64,000 bases of DNA from Clostridia bacterium (lineage in GTDB: Bacteria; Bacillota; Clostridia; Oscillospirales; Acutalibacteraceae), in contig JAFSAR010000006.1 in the NCBI GenBank assembly GCA_017442225.1, forward strand, positions 1 through 64,000, written 5' to 3'. Positions within the stretch are counted from its first letter, which is position 1. Each line of letters opens with the position of its first letter. The position numbers were made by a program, and so were the translations under genes. Positions 44,006-53,018 of this stretch are shown here, piece by piece. The notes below the pieces were generated by a model. It ran no database searches. It had not been told where the DNA came from and was given only the letters and a program-made list of their open reading frames with translations.

Positions 44006-45331
44006 ATGCCCAAACAAAAAGTATTTTCATCTTCAAGAACTATAATATTTGGATTCGCCGCTATGATAATTGTAGGCACACTGCTACTTATGCTGCCATT
44101 TTCTTCAAAAAGCGGAACATCAACCCCATTTTTAGACTGTTTATTTACTGCCACATCAAGTAGTTGTGTTACAGGTCTTGTTGTTCATGACACCGCAACC
44201 CACTGGTCTCTCTTTGGACAGATAGTCATTTTGCTTATGATACAAATAGGCGGTATGGGTATAGTAACTATGTCTATACTTGCTGTTATGCTATCGGGCA
44301 AAAAGGTAAATCTTATGCAACGAAGCACTATGCAGGAGTCTATTTCTGCTCATAAGGTTGGTGGAATAATACAGCTTTCAAGATTTATAATTGTCACAAG
44401 CCTTATTGTTGAGATGTTAGGCGCGGTAGCATTTTCGTTTGTATTTTGTCGTGATTACGGATTTTTGAAGGGAATTTGGATGTCGGTCTTTCATTCTGTA
44501 TCTGCTTTTTGTAACGCAGGTTTTGATTTGATGGGTGAGACTGCAAAATTTTCTTCACTTACAAGCTATGTGTATAATCCCATCGTAAATATAACCGTTA
44601 TGCTGCTTATAATTATCGGCGGTATAGGTTTTCTCACTTGGGATGATATCAAAACTAACAAGTGGCATATTAGACACTACCGCGTACAAAGTAAGATAAT
44701 ATTTTTGGTAACGGCAATACTTATTTTAGTGCCAACACTGTACTTTTTCTTCTTTGAGTTTAATGAGTTAAGTTTTGGGAAGCGAATATTGGTATCACTC
44801 TTTCAGGCTGTTACGCCGAGAACGGCTGGCTTTAACACCGTTGATGCATCGGGATTATCAGAAACGGGTAATGCAGTGGTTACGGTGCTTATGCTTATCG
44901 GCGGGGCACCTGGTTCTACGGCGGGCGGTATGAAAATTACAACCGTTGCGGTTTTGATAGCAGCTACTGTATCTGTGTTCCGCAAGCGTGATAGTGCGCA
45001 TATTTTGCACAGAAGGGTTAGCGATGAAACGGTGAAAATAGCTGCCACAGTTTTAGTTATGTATATTACTTTGTTTGTTCTTGGAGCAATGGTATTAAGC
45101 AGTGTCGAAAATTTTCCGCTTACAGACTGCCTTTATGAAACAGCCTCTGCAATAGGAACAGTAGGTCTTACAACAGGTATTACGCCAAGCCTTAGCGCCG
45201 TTTCACGAATTATATTGATTTTCTTAATGTATATGGGTAGAGTTGGCGGTCTTACCATAGTTTTTGCAACGTTTGGCGGTACGCAAAAAAATCTTGTAAA
45301 ATATCCGCAAGCAACTATAACAGTTGGTTAG
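44006..45331 (+). CDS. ktrB: KtrB-type potassium transporter membrane subunit
   Basis: A 441-residue member of the same superfamily, shorter than TrkH. Filter-like stretches are FTATSSSCVTGLVVHDT, FCNAGFDLMGE, VTPRTAGFNTVDAS and ASAIGTVGLTTGI. QIGGMGIVTMSILAVMLSGK and GAPGSTAGGMKITTVAV are KtrB-like, and Ktr systems couple uptake to Na+. AAGGGTGG stands 6 nt before the ATG at 44006, which is preferred over an earlier in-frame start overlapping trkH. ktrA follows at 12 bp. Confidence 0.92.
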   Translation: MPKQKVFSSSRTIIFGFAAMIIVGTLLLMLPFSSKSGTSTPFLDCLFTATSSSCVTGLVVHDTATHWSLFGQIVILLMIQIGGMGIVTMSILAVMLSGKKVNLMQRSTMQESISAHKVGGIIQLSRFIIVTSLIVEMLGAVAFSFVFCRDYGFLKGIWMSVFHSVSAFCNAGFDLMGETAKFSSLTSYVYNPIVNITVMLLIIIGGIGFLTWDDIKTNKWHIRHYRVQSKIIFLVTAILILVPTLYFFFFEFNELSFGKRILVSLFQAVTPRTAGFNTVDASGLSETGNAVVTVLMLIGGAPGSTAGGMKITTVAVLIAATVSVFRKRDSAHILHRRVSDETVKIAATVLVMYITLFVLGAMVLSSVENFPLTDCLYETASAIGTVGLTTGITPSLSAVSRIILIFLMYMGRVGGLTIVFATFGGTQKNLVKYPQATITVG

Positions 45332-45343
45332 AAAGGTGATTTT

Positions 45344-45991
45344 ATGAAAAATATATTGTTAATAGGTATGGGTCGTTTCGGCAAAACAATGGCGGCCGAG
45401 CTTGATAAGTTGGGTCATCAGGTAATGGCGGTTGACATCCGTGAAAAATGTATAAACGAATGCATTGATTTTGTAACCAGCGCTCAGATTGGTGACAGTA
45501 CCAACCCTGAGTTTCTTAAAGGATTAGGAATTGATAATTACGACGTTTGCATCGTTACCATAAAAAAAGATTTTCAAAGCTCGCTCGAGACGACAACGCT
45601 TCTTAAGGATTTGGGCGCAAAGTTTGTGGTGTCGCGTGCGGCAAGTGATTTTCACGCAAGATTTTTATTGCGCAACGGCGCCGATAAGATTGTTTTTCCT
45701 GAAAAACAGATGGCAAAGTGGGCGGCTGTTCGCTATGGCTCAAACAATATGCTCGATTATGTGGAGTTGGATGAAAATGTATCAATATTTGAGTTAGAGG
45801 TGCCTCAAAATTGGATCGGTAAAACCGTGGCGCAGGTAGATGTACGCAAAAAATACAATATAAATGTTTTGGGTATGTTTATAAATGGTAAATTGTCGGT
45901 GACAATGACGCCTGATACCGTTTTTACGGCAGAACACCCCATTTTAGTGCTTGGAAATTATAAAGATGCGCAAAAATGCTTTAAATTGTAA
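45344..45991 (+). CDS. ktrA: KtrA-type potassium uptake regulatory subunit
   Basis: A 215-residue single-RCK protein: NILLIGMGRFGKTMAAELDK, VMAVDIREKCINECIDFVTS, GADKIVFPEKQMAKWAAVRY, then the RCK_C domain VPQNWIGKTVAQVDVRKKYN. KtrA forms an octameric ring below KtrB, binding ATP/ADP and, in many Firmicutes, cyclic di-AMP in the C-terminal domain. GAAAGGTGA precedes the ATG. It completes a second K+ uptake system in the same operon. Confidence 0.93.
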   Translation: MKNILLIGMGRFGKTMAAELDKLGHQVMAVDIREKCINECIDFVTSAQIGDSTNPEFLKGLGIDNYDVCIVTIKKDFQSSLETTTLLKDLGAKFVVSRAASDFHARFLLRNGADKIVFPEKQMAKWAAVRYGSNNMLDYVELDENVSIFELEVPQNWIGKTVAQVDVRKKYNINVLGMFINGKLSVTMTPDTVFTAEHPILVLGNYKDAQKCFKL

Positions 45992-46000
45992 TAGATTTGC

Positions 46001-46029
46001 TTGACAAATTTTGCAAATAATATTACAAT
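46001..46029 (+). promoter_or_regulatory. Sigma-A promoter of efp
   Basis: TTGACA and TACAAT with a 17-bp spacer, beginning 10 bp after the ktrA stop; leader of about 60 nt. Confidence 0.85.
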
Positions 46030-46095
46030 ATATAGTGTGTAATGGTGAAATTTTTGCCATAACAAGAAGTAAAATGTTTTTTGGAGGAAATAATA

Positions 46096-46653
46096 ATGAT
46101 TAGTGCCGGCGATTTTAGAAATGGCGTTACTTTTGAAGAGGATGGTCAGGTTTTACAGGTTGTTGAATTTCAGCACGTTAAACCAGGCAAGGGCGCTGCA
46201 TTTGTAAGAACAAAGACAAAGAATGTCATTACAGGTGCTGTTATCGAAAAATCATATAACCCAACAGCTAAATTCCCAACCGCTTATATTGAGCGCAAGG
46301 ATATGGAATACTCATATCAGGATGGCGATCTTTACTACTTTATGGATCAGGAAACATATGAGCTTGAGCCAATCAATGCTTCGGAGCTTTCTGACAACTT
46401 TAAGTTTGTAAAGGAAAATATGGTATGTAAGGTTCTTTCTTACAAGGGTAAGGTTTTCGGTGTGGAGCCACCAACATTTGTTGAACTTACCGTTACCGCT
46501 ACCGAGCCAGGCTTTGCAGGCAACACTGCTACCAACGCTACCAAGCCCGCAACACTTGAGACAGGCTGTGAAATTCGTGTGCCTCTCTTTATCAACGAGG
46601 GTGAGGTTGTTCGTATCGATACTCGTACAGGCGAGTATATGGAACGCGCATAA
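46096..46653 (+). CDS. efp: Elongation factor P
   Basis: A 185-residue protein of normal length with three beta-barrel domains: [37 protein letters not shown] (PGKG loop with the Lys that may be modified and contacts the CCA end), [19 protein letters not shown], and the C-terminal [20 protein letters not shown]. It relieves ribosome stalling at polyproline. The ATG at 46096 after TTGGAGG is the family start; the TTG at 46081 belongs to the ribosome binding site itself. No poxA/earP/ymfI-type modification gene is in the window. Confidence 0.97.
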   Translation: MISAGDFRNGVTFEEDGQVLQVVEFQHVKPGKGAAFVRTKTKNVITGAVIEKSYNPTAKFPTAYIERKDMEYSYQDGDLYYFMDQETYELEPINASELSDNFKFVKENMVCKVLSYKGKVFGVEPPTFVELTVTATEPGFAGNTATNATKPATLETGCEIRVPLFINEGEVVRIDTRTGEYMERA

Positions 46654-46677
46654 TTAAAATATTTGGAGGAAAACACA

Positions 46678-47121
46678 ATGGATATTTGTGAAAAGATTGC
46701 TTATATAAAGGGTCTCGCAGAGGGTCTTTCACTTGATAGCGATAGCAAAGAGGGTAAAATTCTTGCCGCTATTATCGACCTTTTGGGTGACATCACAGAG
46801 GAAATCTGCGATATCGAAGATGCTTGCGATGATATGAGCGAGCAGATAGACGCAGTTGATGAAGACCTCGCTTCTTTAGAGGATATCATCTATGAGGACG
46901 ACTGCGACTGTGACTGCTGCGATGATGAAGATTGCGACTGCTGTGATGACGAGCTTTATGAGGTTGAGTGCCCGTCTTGCAACGATATAATTTATCTTGA
47001 TGCAGAGATGCTTGAGGATGAAGGTATTGATTGCCCCAACTGCGGCACACATTTAGAGTTTGATTTTGACTGCGATTGCTGTGACGAAGATTGCGATTGC
47101 TGCTGCGACGACGCAGAGTAA
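46678..47121 (+). CDS. CD1247 N-terminal-domain-like protein with zinc ribbon and Cys/Asp clusters
   Basis: A 147-residue, very acidic protein. The N-terminal YIKGLAEGLSLDSDSKEGKI and LAAIIDLLGDITEEICDIED form a helical domain as in Clostridial CD1247-like proteins. A zinc-ribbon-like unit ECPSCNDIIYLDAEMLEDEG..CPNCG lies at about 100-126. Unusual clusters DCDCDCCDDEDCDCC and DCDCCDEDCDCCCDD flank it, giving well over 20 cysteines. GGAGG precedes the ATG at 46678. It directly follows efp by 24 bp and ends at a terminator. Metal binding is likely; function unknown. Confidence 0.8.
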   Translation: MDICEKIAYIKGLAEGLSLDSDSKEGKILAAIIDLLGDITEEICDIEDACDDMSEQIDAVDEDLASLEDIIYEDDCDCDCCDDEDCDCCDDELYEVECPSCNDIIYLDAEMLEDEGIDCPNCGTHLEFDFDCDCCDEDCDCCCDDAE

Positions 47122-47139
47122 TATTAAAAATTAAAATTT

Positions 47140-47181
47140 GCCGCGCCGATTTCGTGCTTTACGGAAGGGTGCGGCTTTTTT
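47140..47181 (+). terminator. Terminator after the efp-CD1247 operon
   Basis: GCCGCGCC pairs with GGTGCGGC (one G-U) and six T residues follow; the loop is about 20 nt. Confidence 0.75.
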
Positions 47182-47193
47182 AAAGGATAAAAA

Positions 47194-47931
47194 ATGAATA
47201 AAACAGATATAAAATTACAGTATGAGATTTGTGAAAAAAAGGATTCGGCTATTCCTGTTATAATTGTCGCGGCGGGTAGTTCCACCAGAATGAAGGGCAT
47301 CAACAAACAGTTTATGCCTGTCTTGGGTGTGCCTGTAATCGCGCGCACGCTTATGGCGTTTGAGTCTTGCTCTGATATTTCAAAAATTATAGTAGTTACA
47401 GCGCGCGACAGCATACTTGATATGCAGCTTGTTTGCGAAAAGTATTCAATACACAAAATTTCCGATATCGTCGAGGGCGGCGCCAACCGTCACGAATCGG
47501 TTATGAAAGGCATAGAGCGTCTTGATAAAAAAGATTCAAAGGTACTGATACACGACGGAGCGCGACCATTTGTTGATTCGGCGACAATCAGCGCGGTAGC
47601 AGACACGCTTAACAGTTTTGATGCATCGCTTTGTGTCAGCAAAATAAACGATACGGTTAAGAAAGTAACGGAAGACGGTGTAGTGCTATCTACCGTTGAC
47701 CGCAGTATGCTTTATGCCGCGCAGACACCGCAGGGAGTAGACGTAGAAAAATATAAAAATGCCTGCAATACTCTTGCGAGCGTAGAAGAGCTTACTGATG
47801 ATGCGTCGGTTATGGAAGCGGCAGGTTATAGCGTTAAAGCCGTAATCGGCAGCGCAAAAAACATTAAAATTACAACACCCGACGATATTGCTATCGCCGA
47901 AAGTTTGGTAAAAGGGGAGAGCGAAGTATGA
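47194..47931 (+). CDS. ispD: 2-C-methyl-D-erythritol 4-phosphate cytidylyltransferase
   Basis: A 245-residue nucleotidyltransferase: [21 protein letters not shown] (CTP-binding, G-x-G-x-R-M-x-x-x-x-x-K), [39 protein letters not shown], and [17 protein letters not shown]. It makes CDP-ME in the MEP isoprenoid pathway. About ten extra residues precede the usual start ([14 protein letters not shown]). AAAGGA lies just before the ATG. ispF overlaps its end by 4 bp. Confidence 0.95.
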   Translation: MNKTDIKLQYEICEKKDSAIPVIIVAAGSSTRMKGINKQFMPVLGVPVIARTLMAFESCSDISKIIVVTARDSILDMQLVCEKYSIHKISDIVEGGANRHESVMKGIERLDKKDSKVLIHDGARPFVDSATISAVADTLNSFDASLCVSKINDTVKKVTEDGVVLSTVDRSMLYAAQTPQGVDVEKYKNACNTLASVEELTDDASVMEAAGYSVKAVIGSAKNIKITTPDDIAIAESLVKGESEV

Positions 47932-48395
47932 GAATAGGCCATGGTTATGACGTTCACCGTATGACAGAAAACAGAAAACTGATTTTAGGTGGAGTTGATA
48001 TCGCTTATGAAAAGGGGCTACTTGGTCACTCTGATGCCGACGTGTTACTTCACGCCATAAGCGACGCGCTGCTTGGCGCCGCGGCGCTTGGCGACATAGG
48101 CAAGCATTTTCCCGACACGGACCCAAGATACAAGGGTATTGATTCAAGAATACTGCTACGACACGTTGTGAATCTTATAAAAGAAAACGGTTATTCCGTA
48201 GGCAATATTGATTGCACGGTAATTGCGCAACAACCAAAGCTTAAAGATTATATAGAATCTATGCGCAAAAACATAGCGGAGGATTGCTGTGTAGAAGTGT
48301 CCTGTGTTAACGTAAAGGCTACCACAGAGGAAAAGTTAGGCTTTACGGGTAACGGCAGCGGCATATCGGCGCACGCGGTTTGTATTTTGGTATAA
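47928..48395 (+). CDS. ispF: 2-C-methyl-D-erythritol 2,4-cyclodiphosphate synthase
   Basis: A 155-residue trimeric zinc enzyme: [12 protein letters not shown] (zinc Asp-x-His), [39 protein letters not shown], and [20 protein letters not shown]. It cyclises CDP-ME 2-phosphate to MEcPP. Together with ispH (25918) it shows that this organism uses the MEP pathway. Confidence 0.97.
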   Translation: MRIGHGYDVHRMTENRKLILGGVDIAYEKGLLGHSDADVLLHAISDALLGAAALGDIGKHFPDTDPRYKGIDSRILLRHVVNLIKENGYSVGNIDCTVIAQQPKLKDYIESMRKNIAEDCCVEVSCVNVKATTEEKLGFTGNGSGISAHAVCILV

Positions 48396-48436
48396 CACAA
48401 AAGAGCGCCTCATAAAATTTATTGAGGTGATTTTGT

Positions 48437-48880
48437 TTGAAGCCGTACGTAACCTTTACTAAAAAAAGATTTTTAATAATTTTTGCCGTGTTTGTCTGTG
48501 TGGGCTTTATCTGCTGTGAGATATATGCGGCAGGGAACAACGATGCAAATGCAAAAACAAATGCCGACAGATTGATTTTTATTAAAGATTTGGGATATAC
48601 GGTTACATCAAATGAGCCGAGTGTAAAGGCGGTAAATATTCCCGAGGTTTTTTATGACGTTTACGAAAATTATAACACTTTGCAAAAATCGGCAGGATAT
48701 GACCTTTCTTTGTATAAGGGCTGTGAAGTGACTATATACACCTATAAAATCAATCCGCCCGACAGCTATACGGGCGAATGTGTTATAAATATAATCGTAT
48801 ATAACGATAGGATAATCGGCGGCGACGTTTCATCATCGGCGCTTAGCGGTTTTATGCTACCGCTTAGGCTGACGGATTAA
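48437..48880 (+). CDS. DUF4830-like secreted or membrane-anchored protein
   Basis: A 147-residue protein with a basic start and one N-terminal membrane segment (FLIIFAVFVCVGFICCEIYA). The rest matches the DUF4830 pattern: DRLIFIKDLGYTVTSNEPSV, VKAVNIPEVFYDVYENYNTL, QKSAGYDLSLYKGCEVTIYT. The start is TTG at 48437, 7 nt after GAGGTG. That binding site can be sequestered by a hairpin (48406-48412 with 48423-48429). Function unknown. Confidence 0.75.
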   Translation: MKPYVTFTKKRFLIIFAVFVCVGFICCEIYAAGNNDANAKTNADRLIFIKDLGYTVTSNEPSVKAVNIPEVFYDVYENYNTLQKSAGYDLSLYKGCEVTIYTYKINPPDSYTGECVINIIVYNDRIIGGDVSSSALSGFMLPLRLTD

Positions 48881-48908
48881 ATTCTCGTAAGCCTAAACAG
48901 GAGGAAAA

Positions 48909-49622
48909 GTGAAAAAACAAAGACTTGATAAATTTATTTCAAATCAGCTACTGCTCTCCCGCAGTATTGTGCGGACAGGCATTTTAAAGGGCAGGGCTAC
49001 AGTCAACGGTGTTGTTGTTCGCAACGTGGGCGAGATAATAGACGCAGACAGCGACTGCGTTACTTACGAGGGCAATACAGTAGGGTATAGGGAATACATA
49101 TATATTCTTATGAACAAGCCAAAGGGCGTTTTGTCTGCTGCTACGGATAAATCGCGCAAAACGGTTGTGGATTTAGTGCCGCAGAGCATTAGGCGACAGG
49201 GACTTTTTCCTGTAGGAAGACTTGACAAGGATACTACAGGCTTGCTGCTTATAACCGACGACGGCGTTTTTGCTCACAACTGTATATCACCAAAAAAGGA
49301 GATATCAAAATCGTACGTTGTCACCCTTGATGGCGATATAAACGACGGTATGATAAAAGTGTTTAATGAGGGTGTGGTTCTTGCCGACGGCACGGTTTGT
49401 AAGTCGGCAAAACTTGAGCGAATATCAGAAAACGTTGCCCGCATCATCATAACCGAAGGCAAGTATCATCAAATTAAGCGAATGTTTGGCACGGTAGGGC
49501 TGGGTGTTAACGATTTACGCCGCGAATCAATAGGCGGACTCACAATTCCCGATACGCTCAAAGAGGGCGAATGTATAGAAATGACAAAAGAACAGTTAGA
49601 AAATAGCATTTTTTACAGATAA
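48909..49622 (+). CDS. RsuA/RluB-E-F-family ribosomal pseudouridine synthase
   Basis: A 237-residue protein. An S4 RNA-binding domain (RLDKFISNQLLLSRSIVRTG) covers about 1-60. The catalytic domain contains LFPVGRLDKDTTGLLLITDDG (catalytic Asp in GRLDxxTxGL), SKSYVVTLDG, and ITEGKYHQIKRMFGTVGLGV. It isomerises one uridine in rRNA. The GTG start follows AGGAGG. Which target (16S U516-like or 23S sites) cannot be told. Confidence 0.93.
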   Translation: MKKQRLDKFISNQLLLSRSIVRTGILKGRATVNGVVVRNVGEIIDADSDCVTYEGNTVGYREYIYILMNKPKGVLSAATDKSRKTVVDLVPQSIRRQGLFPVGRLDKDTTGLLLITDDGVFAHNCISPKKEISKSYVVTLDGDINDGMIKVFNEGVVLADGTVCKSAKLERISENVARIIITEGKYHQIKRMFGTVGLGVNDLRRESIGGLTIPDTLKEGECIEMTKEQLENSIFYR

Positions 49623-49750
49623 TTCAAAAAGGTTAGATACTTTTACCAAAAGCGTCGCCAAAACATTGTGTGAAATAGTCATAGCATTTAATTGAAAAGT
49701 TTGTTATAATAACAAAGTAAATTAGGAATTTTATCAGGAGGTCCATTTTT

Positions 49751-50893
49751 ATGGCAAGTTTATCTCTTCGCAACGTTTACAAAAGATACCCCGGTGGCGT
49801 AACCGCGGTAACCGATTTCAACCTTGAAATCAAGGACAAGGAATTTATCGTTTTCGTTGGTCCTTCAGGTTGCGGTAAATCTACAACTCTTCGTATGGTT
49901 GCAGGTCTTGAAGAAATCTCTGAAGGTGAAGTTTACATCGGCGATCGCCTCGTAAACGACGTAGCACCTAAGGACCGCGACATCGCGATGGTTTTCCAGA
50001 ATTACGCACTTTATCCTCATATGACAGTTTTTGATAATATGGCATTTGGTCTAAAACTTCGCAAAACACCGAAGGATGAAATCAAGCGCCGTGTTGAAGA
50101 GGCTGCCCGTATTCTTGACATTGCTCATCTTCTCGAGCGTAAGCCAAAGGCTTTGTCAGGTGGTCAGCGTCAGCGTGTAGCGCTTGGTCGTGCTATTGTT
50201 CGTGAGCCTAAGGTATTCTTGCTTGACGAACCTCTTTCAAACTTGGACGCTAAGCTTCGTGCACAGATGCGTACCGAGATTTCTAAGCTTCATCAGCGTT
50301 TGGGTACAACCTTTATCTACGTTACCCATGACCAGACCGAGGCTATGACAATGGCAAGCCGTATCGTTGTTATGAAGAGCGGTATCATTCAGCAGGTTGA
50401 CACACCTCAGAACCTCTACCTCTATCCTTGCAACCTCTTCGTTGCAGGCTTTATCGGTTCACCGCAGATGAACTTTATTGAGGCAAAGATTCTTAAGGAG
50501 GGTAACGATTTCTACGCTGAGTTTGGCTCTGAAGATACCAAGACTCGCGCAGGCGTTAAGTTTAAGATTAAGCTTCCCGCAGAGAAGAACAAGAACGACG
50601 CACTCGTTCCTTACGTTGATAAGGAAGTTATTATCGGTGTTCGTCCTGAGCACGTTCACAACGAAGAAGATCTTCTTGCTGCTAACCCCGACGGTATTGT
50701 TGAGGCAGATGTTGAAGTTACCGAGCTTATGGGTGCTGAGACATACCTCTATATGAACTGCGAAGGTCAGGCTATCAACGCTCGCGTTGCTCCTACCAAC
50801 ACAGCTAAACCGGGCGACAAGATCAAAATTGCTCTTGAACCCAGCAAAATCCACATATTTGATAAGGATACCGAAATTACAATCTGTAACTAA
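49751..50893 (+). CDS. MsmX/UgpC-type sugar ABC transporter ATPase
   Basis: A 380-residue ABC ATPase: Walker [19 protein letters not shown]-loop [11 protein letters not shown], signature [14 protein letters not shown], Walker [18 protein letters not shown]-loop [10 protein letters not shown]-terminal MalK-type OB/regulatory domain (about 240-380) has [15 protein letters not shown]. It energises carbohydrate importers of the CUT1 class. No permease or binding protein lies next to it, consistent with a shared MsmX-like ATPase serving several importers. Its frequent C-ending codons suggest high expression. GGAGG precedes the ATG. Confidence 0.93.
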   Translation: MASLSLRNVYKRYPGGVTAVTDFNLEIKDKEFIVFVGPSGCGKSTTLRMVAGLEEISEGEVYIGDRLVNDVAPKDRDIAMVFQNYALYPHMTVFDNMAFGLKLRKTPKDEIKRRVEEAARILDIAHLLERKPKALSGGQRQRVALGRAIVREPKVFLLDEPLSNLDAKLRAQMRTEISKLHQRLGTTFIYVTHDQTEAMTMASRIVVMKSGIIQQVDTPQNLYLYPCNLFVAGFIGSPQMNFIEAKILKEGNDFYAEFGSEDTKTRAGVKFKIKLPAEKNKNDALVPYVDKEVIIGVRPEHVHNEEDLLAANPDGIVEADVEVTELMGAETYLYMNCEGQAINARVAPTNTAKPGDKIKIALEPSKIHIFDKDTEITICN

Positions 50894-50906
50894 GGTACTA
50901 AAAAGG

Positions 50907-50934
50907 CTGCGCCGCAATAGCGGTGCAGTTTTTT
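50907..50934 (+). terminator. Terminator of the sugar ATPase gene
   Basis: CTGCGCCGC-AATA-GCGGTGCAG plus six T residues, 13 bp after the stop. Confidence 0.9.
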
Positions 50935-50978
50935 GTATAAAACAAATAATTTTTTAATACTTTTATATACATCTTTCA

Positions 50979-51027
50979 AAAAAATCAAGATTTTTTTATG
51001 TTTTTTATAAAAAAGTCTTGATTTTTT
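50979..51027. other. AT-rich inverted repeat overlapping the mraZ -35 region
   Basis: AAAAAATCAAGA (50979-50990) and TCTTGATTTTTT (51016-51027) are exact complements separated by 25 bp of A/T. The right arm contains the TTGATT -35 hexamer. It may be a back-up terminator or a DNA-level element; no protein family can be assigned. Confidence 0.5.
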
Positions 51028-51046
51028 ATTTTTGTGGGACTATAAT
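51018..51046 (+). promoter_or_regulatory. Sigma-A promoter of the division/cell-wall cluster
   Basis: TTGATT and TATAAT with a 17-bp spacer; the transcript begins just before the MraZ boxes. Confidence 0.85.
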
Positions 51047-51051
51047 ACATT

Positions 51052-51107
51052 TAAGTGGTGAAAAGTGTATAGAAAAACCATAAAAGTGTATTAAAGTGGT
51101 GAAAGTG
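51052..51107 (+). promoter_or_regulatory. MraZ-binding repeats
   Basis: Five [AT]AAGTG boxes at 51052, 51062, 51083, 51093 and 51102 in two groups. Spacing within groups is 10 bp (9 bp for the last). AAAGTG-type direct repeats with helical-turn spacing upstream of mraZ are the known operator of MraZ, so the cluster is probably autoregulated. Confidence 0.75.
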
Positions 51108-51118
51108 AGGTGGCAATT

Positions 51119-51544
51119 ATGCTTTATGGCGGATACGACCATACAATAGATAAAAAAGGCAGAATTGCCATACCTGCAAAACTGCGTGATGAATTTGGAA
51201 ATTCTTTTATGGTTTGCCGCGGTATATACGGCAAAAACTGTATATGCGTTTATCCCACTGCGCAGTGGGACAAGCTGGTTGAAAAAATTGGTAATCTGCC
51301 CGCAGCAAAATCAAGCGTTGTAAAACGTTATCTTTACGAAGGCGCCTTTGAGGTAGAGTTTGACTCACAGGGCAGAATACTTATTCCTGCATCTCTACGT
51401 GAATTTGCGTCTCTTGATACTGAGGCTCACATAATCGGTGTTGATACAAACCTTGAAATTTGGAACAAAGAACTTTGGCAGAAAGAAAATTCTGAGTACA
51501 CACCCGAATCTATCGCTGCTATTGTTAATGAATTGGATTTTTAA
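51119..51544 (+). CDS. mraZ: Transcriptional regulator MraZ
   Basis: A 141-residue protein of two AbrB-like SpoVT/MraZ repeats: YDHTIDKKGRIAIPAKLRDE and FEVEFDSQGRILIPASLREF, each with the D-x-x-G-R-[IL]-x-[IL]-P motif. It forms rings that bind direct repeats upstream of its own gene and represses the dcw cluster. The ATG at 51119, five nt after GAGGTGG, is preferred over the GTG at 51110, which lies within the ribosome binding site. Confidence 0.96.
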   Translation: MLYGGYDHTIDKKGRIAIPAKLRDEFGNSFMVCRGIYGKNCICVYPTAQWDKLVEKIGNLPAAKSSVVKRYLYEGAFEVEFDSQGRILIPASLREFASLDTEAHIIGVDTNLEIWNKELWQKENSEYTPESIAAIVNELDF

Positions 51545-51547
51545 GAT

Positions 51548-52468
51548 ATGGACTTTAAGCATATATCGGTATTACTTGATGAAACGATTGATTCGCTGAA
51601 CATTAAACCCGACGGCATTTATATCGACGGCACGGCGGGCGGCGCGGGTCATTCGCGTGAGATTGCAAAGCGACTTACAAGCGGTAGACTTATAGCGCTC
51701 GATCAGGATCCCGACGCGGTGCGTACGGCGAGAGGACGTCTGAAAGACTATAACGCGACGGTTGTTCAGTGTAATTTTTCCGAAATGAAACAGGCGGCAG
51801 ATAGCCTAGGCATTGAGAAGGTAGACGGTATACTGCTTGACCTTGGAGTTTCGTCCTATCAGCTTGATAACGGGGAACGCGGTTTTTCCTATAAATACGA
51901 TGCTCCGCTTGATATGCGTATGAGTAAGATTGGCACTACCGCCGCTGATTTGGTAAATACCTTGTCGGTGGACGAGCTTACGAAAATTTTCCGCGATTAC
52001 GGCGAAGAGAAGTTTGCTTACAAAATTGCTTGCAATATCATAAAGTGCCGCGAGACGCAAAAAATAGAAACAACAACACAGCTTGCCAATATTATAGCCG
52101 CTTGCTATCCCGCGGCGGCGCGACGTGACGGAAATCCCGCCCGAAAATGCTTTCAGGCATTGCGCATAGCCGTAAATGACGAGTTAGGTCATCTTGAGCG
52201 TGTTTTAGACACAGCGTTCGATATGCTAAATACAGACGGCGTGCTGTCGATTATTACCTTTCATTCTTTGGAAGACAGAATAGTAAAGCAACGGTTTAAA
52301 GAATACTGTACAGGCTGCACCTGTCCGCCCGATTTTCCCGTATGTGTATGCGGAAAATCCCCGCGCGGCAGATTGCAATTTAAAAAGCCGATTACTGCGA
52401 GCGAAGAGGAGCTTGCAGTAAATCAGCGTAGCCGAAGCGCAAAGCTGCGCGCAATAGTAAAATTGTGA
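51548..52468 (+). CDS. rsmH: 16S rRNA (cytosine1402-N4)-methyltransferase
   Basis: A 306-residue SAM enzyme: HISVLLDETIDSLNIKPDGI, IDGTAGGAGHSREIAKRL, LDQDPDAVRTAR, DGILLDLGVSSYQLDNGERG, LDMRMSK, TFHSLEDRIVKQRFKE, and PITASEEELAVNQRSRSAKL at the end. It N4-methylates C1402 in the decoding centre. It follows mraZ by 3 bp. Confidence 0.97.
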   Translation: MDFKHISVLLDETIDSLNIKPDGIYIDGTAGGAGHSREIAKRLTSGRLIALDQDPDAVRTARGRLKDYNATVVQCNFSEMKQAADSLGIEKVDGILLDLGVSSYQLDNGERGFSYKYDAPLDMRMSKIGTTAADLVNTLSVDELTKIFRDYGEEKFAYKIACNIIKCRETQKIETTTQLANIIAACYPAAARRDGNPARKCFQALRIAVNDELGHLERVLDTAFDMLNTDGVLSIITFHSLEDRIVKQRFKEYCTGCTCPPDFPVCVCGKSPRGRLQFKKPITASEEELAVNQRSRSAKLRAIVKL

Positions 52469-52501
52469 ATTTAGTTTTAAAATATAACAGGAGGGAATAC
52501 G

Positions 52502-52972
52502 GTGGACAATTTAAAATATTATAACGACAGTCTGGCGTACGATTTTGAAATGTTTATGCCGCGTTCGGCAGAACCGGTAAGAAAAGATAATATTGTTAAA
52601 TTGCCACAAACCAAGGCGCAAAGACGCGCTAAAACACGCGCGGTAAAGCGTGTTTCAGCATCGGCATTTGCCGTTATGACGACAGTTTTTGTTCTGGCGG
52701 CGATGTGCGGTAATATCTTTTTAAGACTACAGATAAACGAGGTTAACTCAAAAATCAACGACGTTAAAAGCGAAATTAATGCGCTCGAGAGTCAGAAAAC
52801 AAGTTTAGAGGTAGAGTTTGAGCGCGTTATTTCGTACTCTAATATAGAGCTTGAGGCAGCCGAAATCGGTATGCAGAAAATGGATAAAAATCAAGTGAAA
52901 TATATAAGGGTTAACGATAAAAATACCGCTGTAACAAAAGACGGAGAAACCGTCAGCGGTAGCAATAATTAA
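52502..52972 (+). CDS. ftsL: FtsL/DivIC-like divisome protein
   Basis: A 156-residue bitopic protein: polar, basic N-terminus (to about 56), one membrane helix (SASAFAVMTTVFVLAAMCGN), then an extracytoplasmic coiled coil (INEVNSKINDVKSEINALES, QKTSLEVEFERVISY). The position between rsmH and the transpeptidase gene, plus the topology, identifies it as FtsL; sequence conservation in this family is low. The GTG start follows AGGAGGG. Confidence 0.85.
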   Translation: MDNLKYYNDSLAYDFEMFMPRSAEPVRKDNIVKLPQTKAQRRAKTRAVKRVSASAFAVMTTVFVLAAMCGNIFLRLQINEVNSKINDVKSEINALESQKTSLEVEFERVISYSNIELEAAEIGMQKMDKNQVKYIRVNDKNTAVTKDGETVSGSNN

Positions 52973-53018
52973 AAGTGATACTTTAATTATCAAACTAATA
53001 TAATATTAACAATGGATA

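Noticed and set aside
47686-48147. 153-codon minus-strand ORF
   Set aside because: Shadow of ispD/ispF.
50979-51027. AT inverted repeat as a strong terminator
   Set aside because: The stem is almost all A/T with a 25-nt loop and a good terminator already exists at 50907-50934; kept only as an unexplained element.
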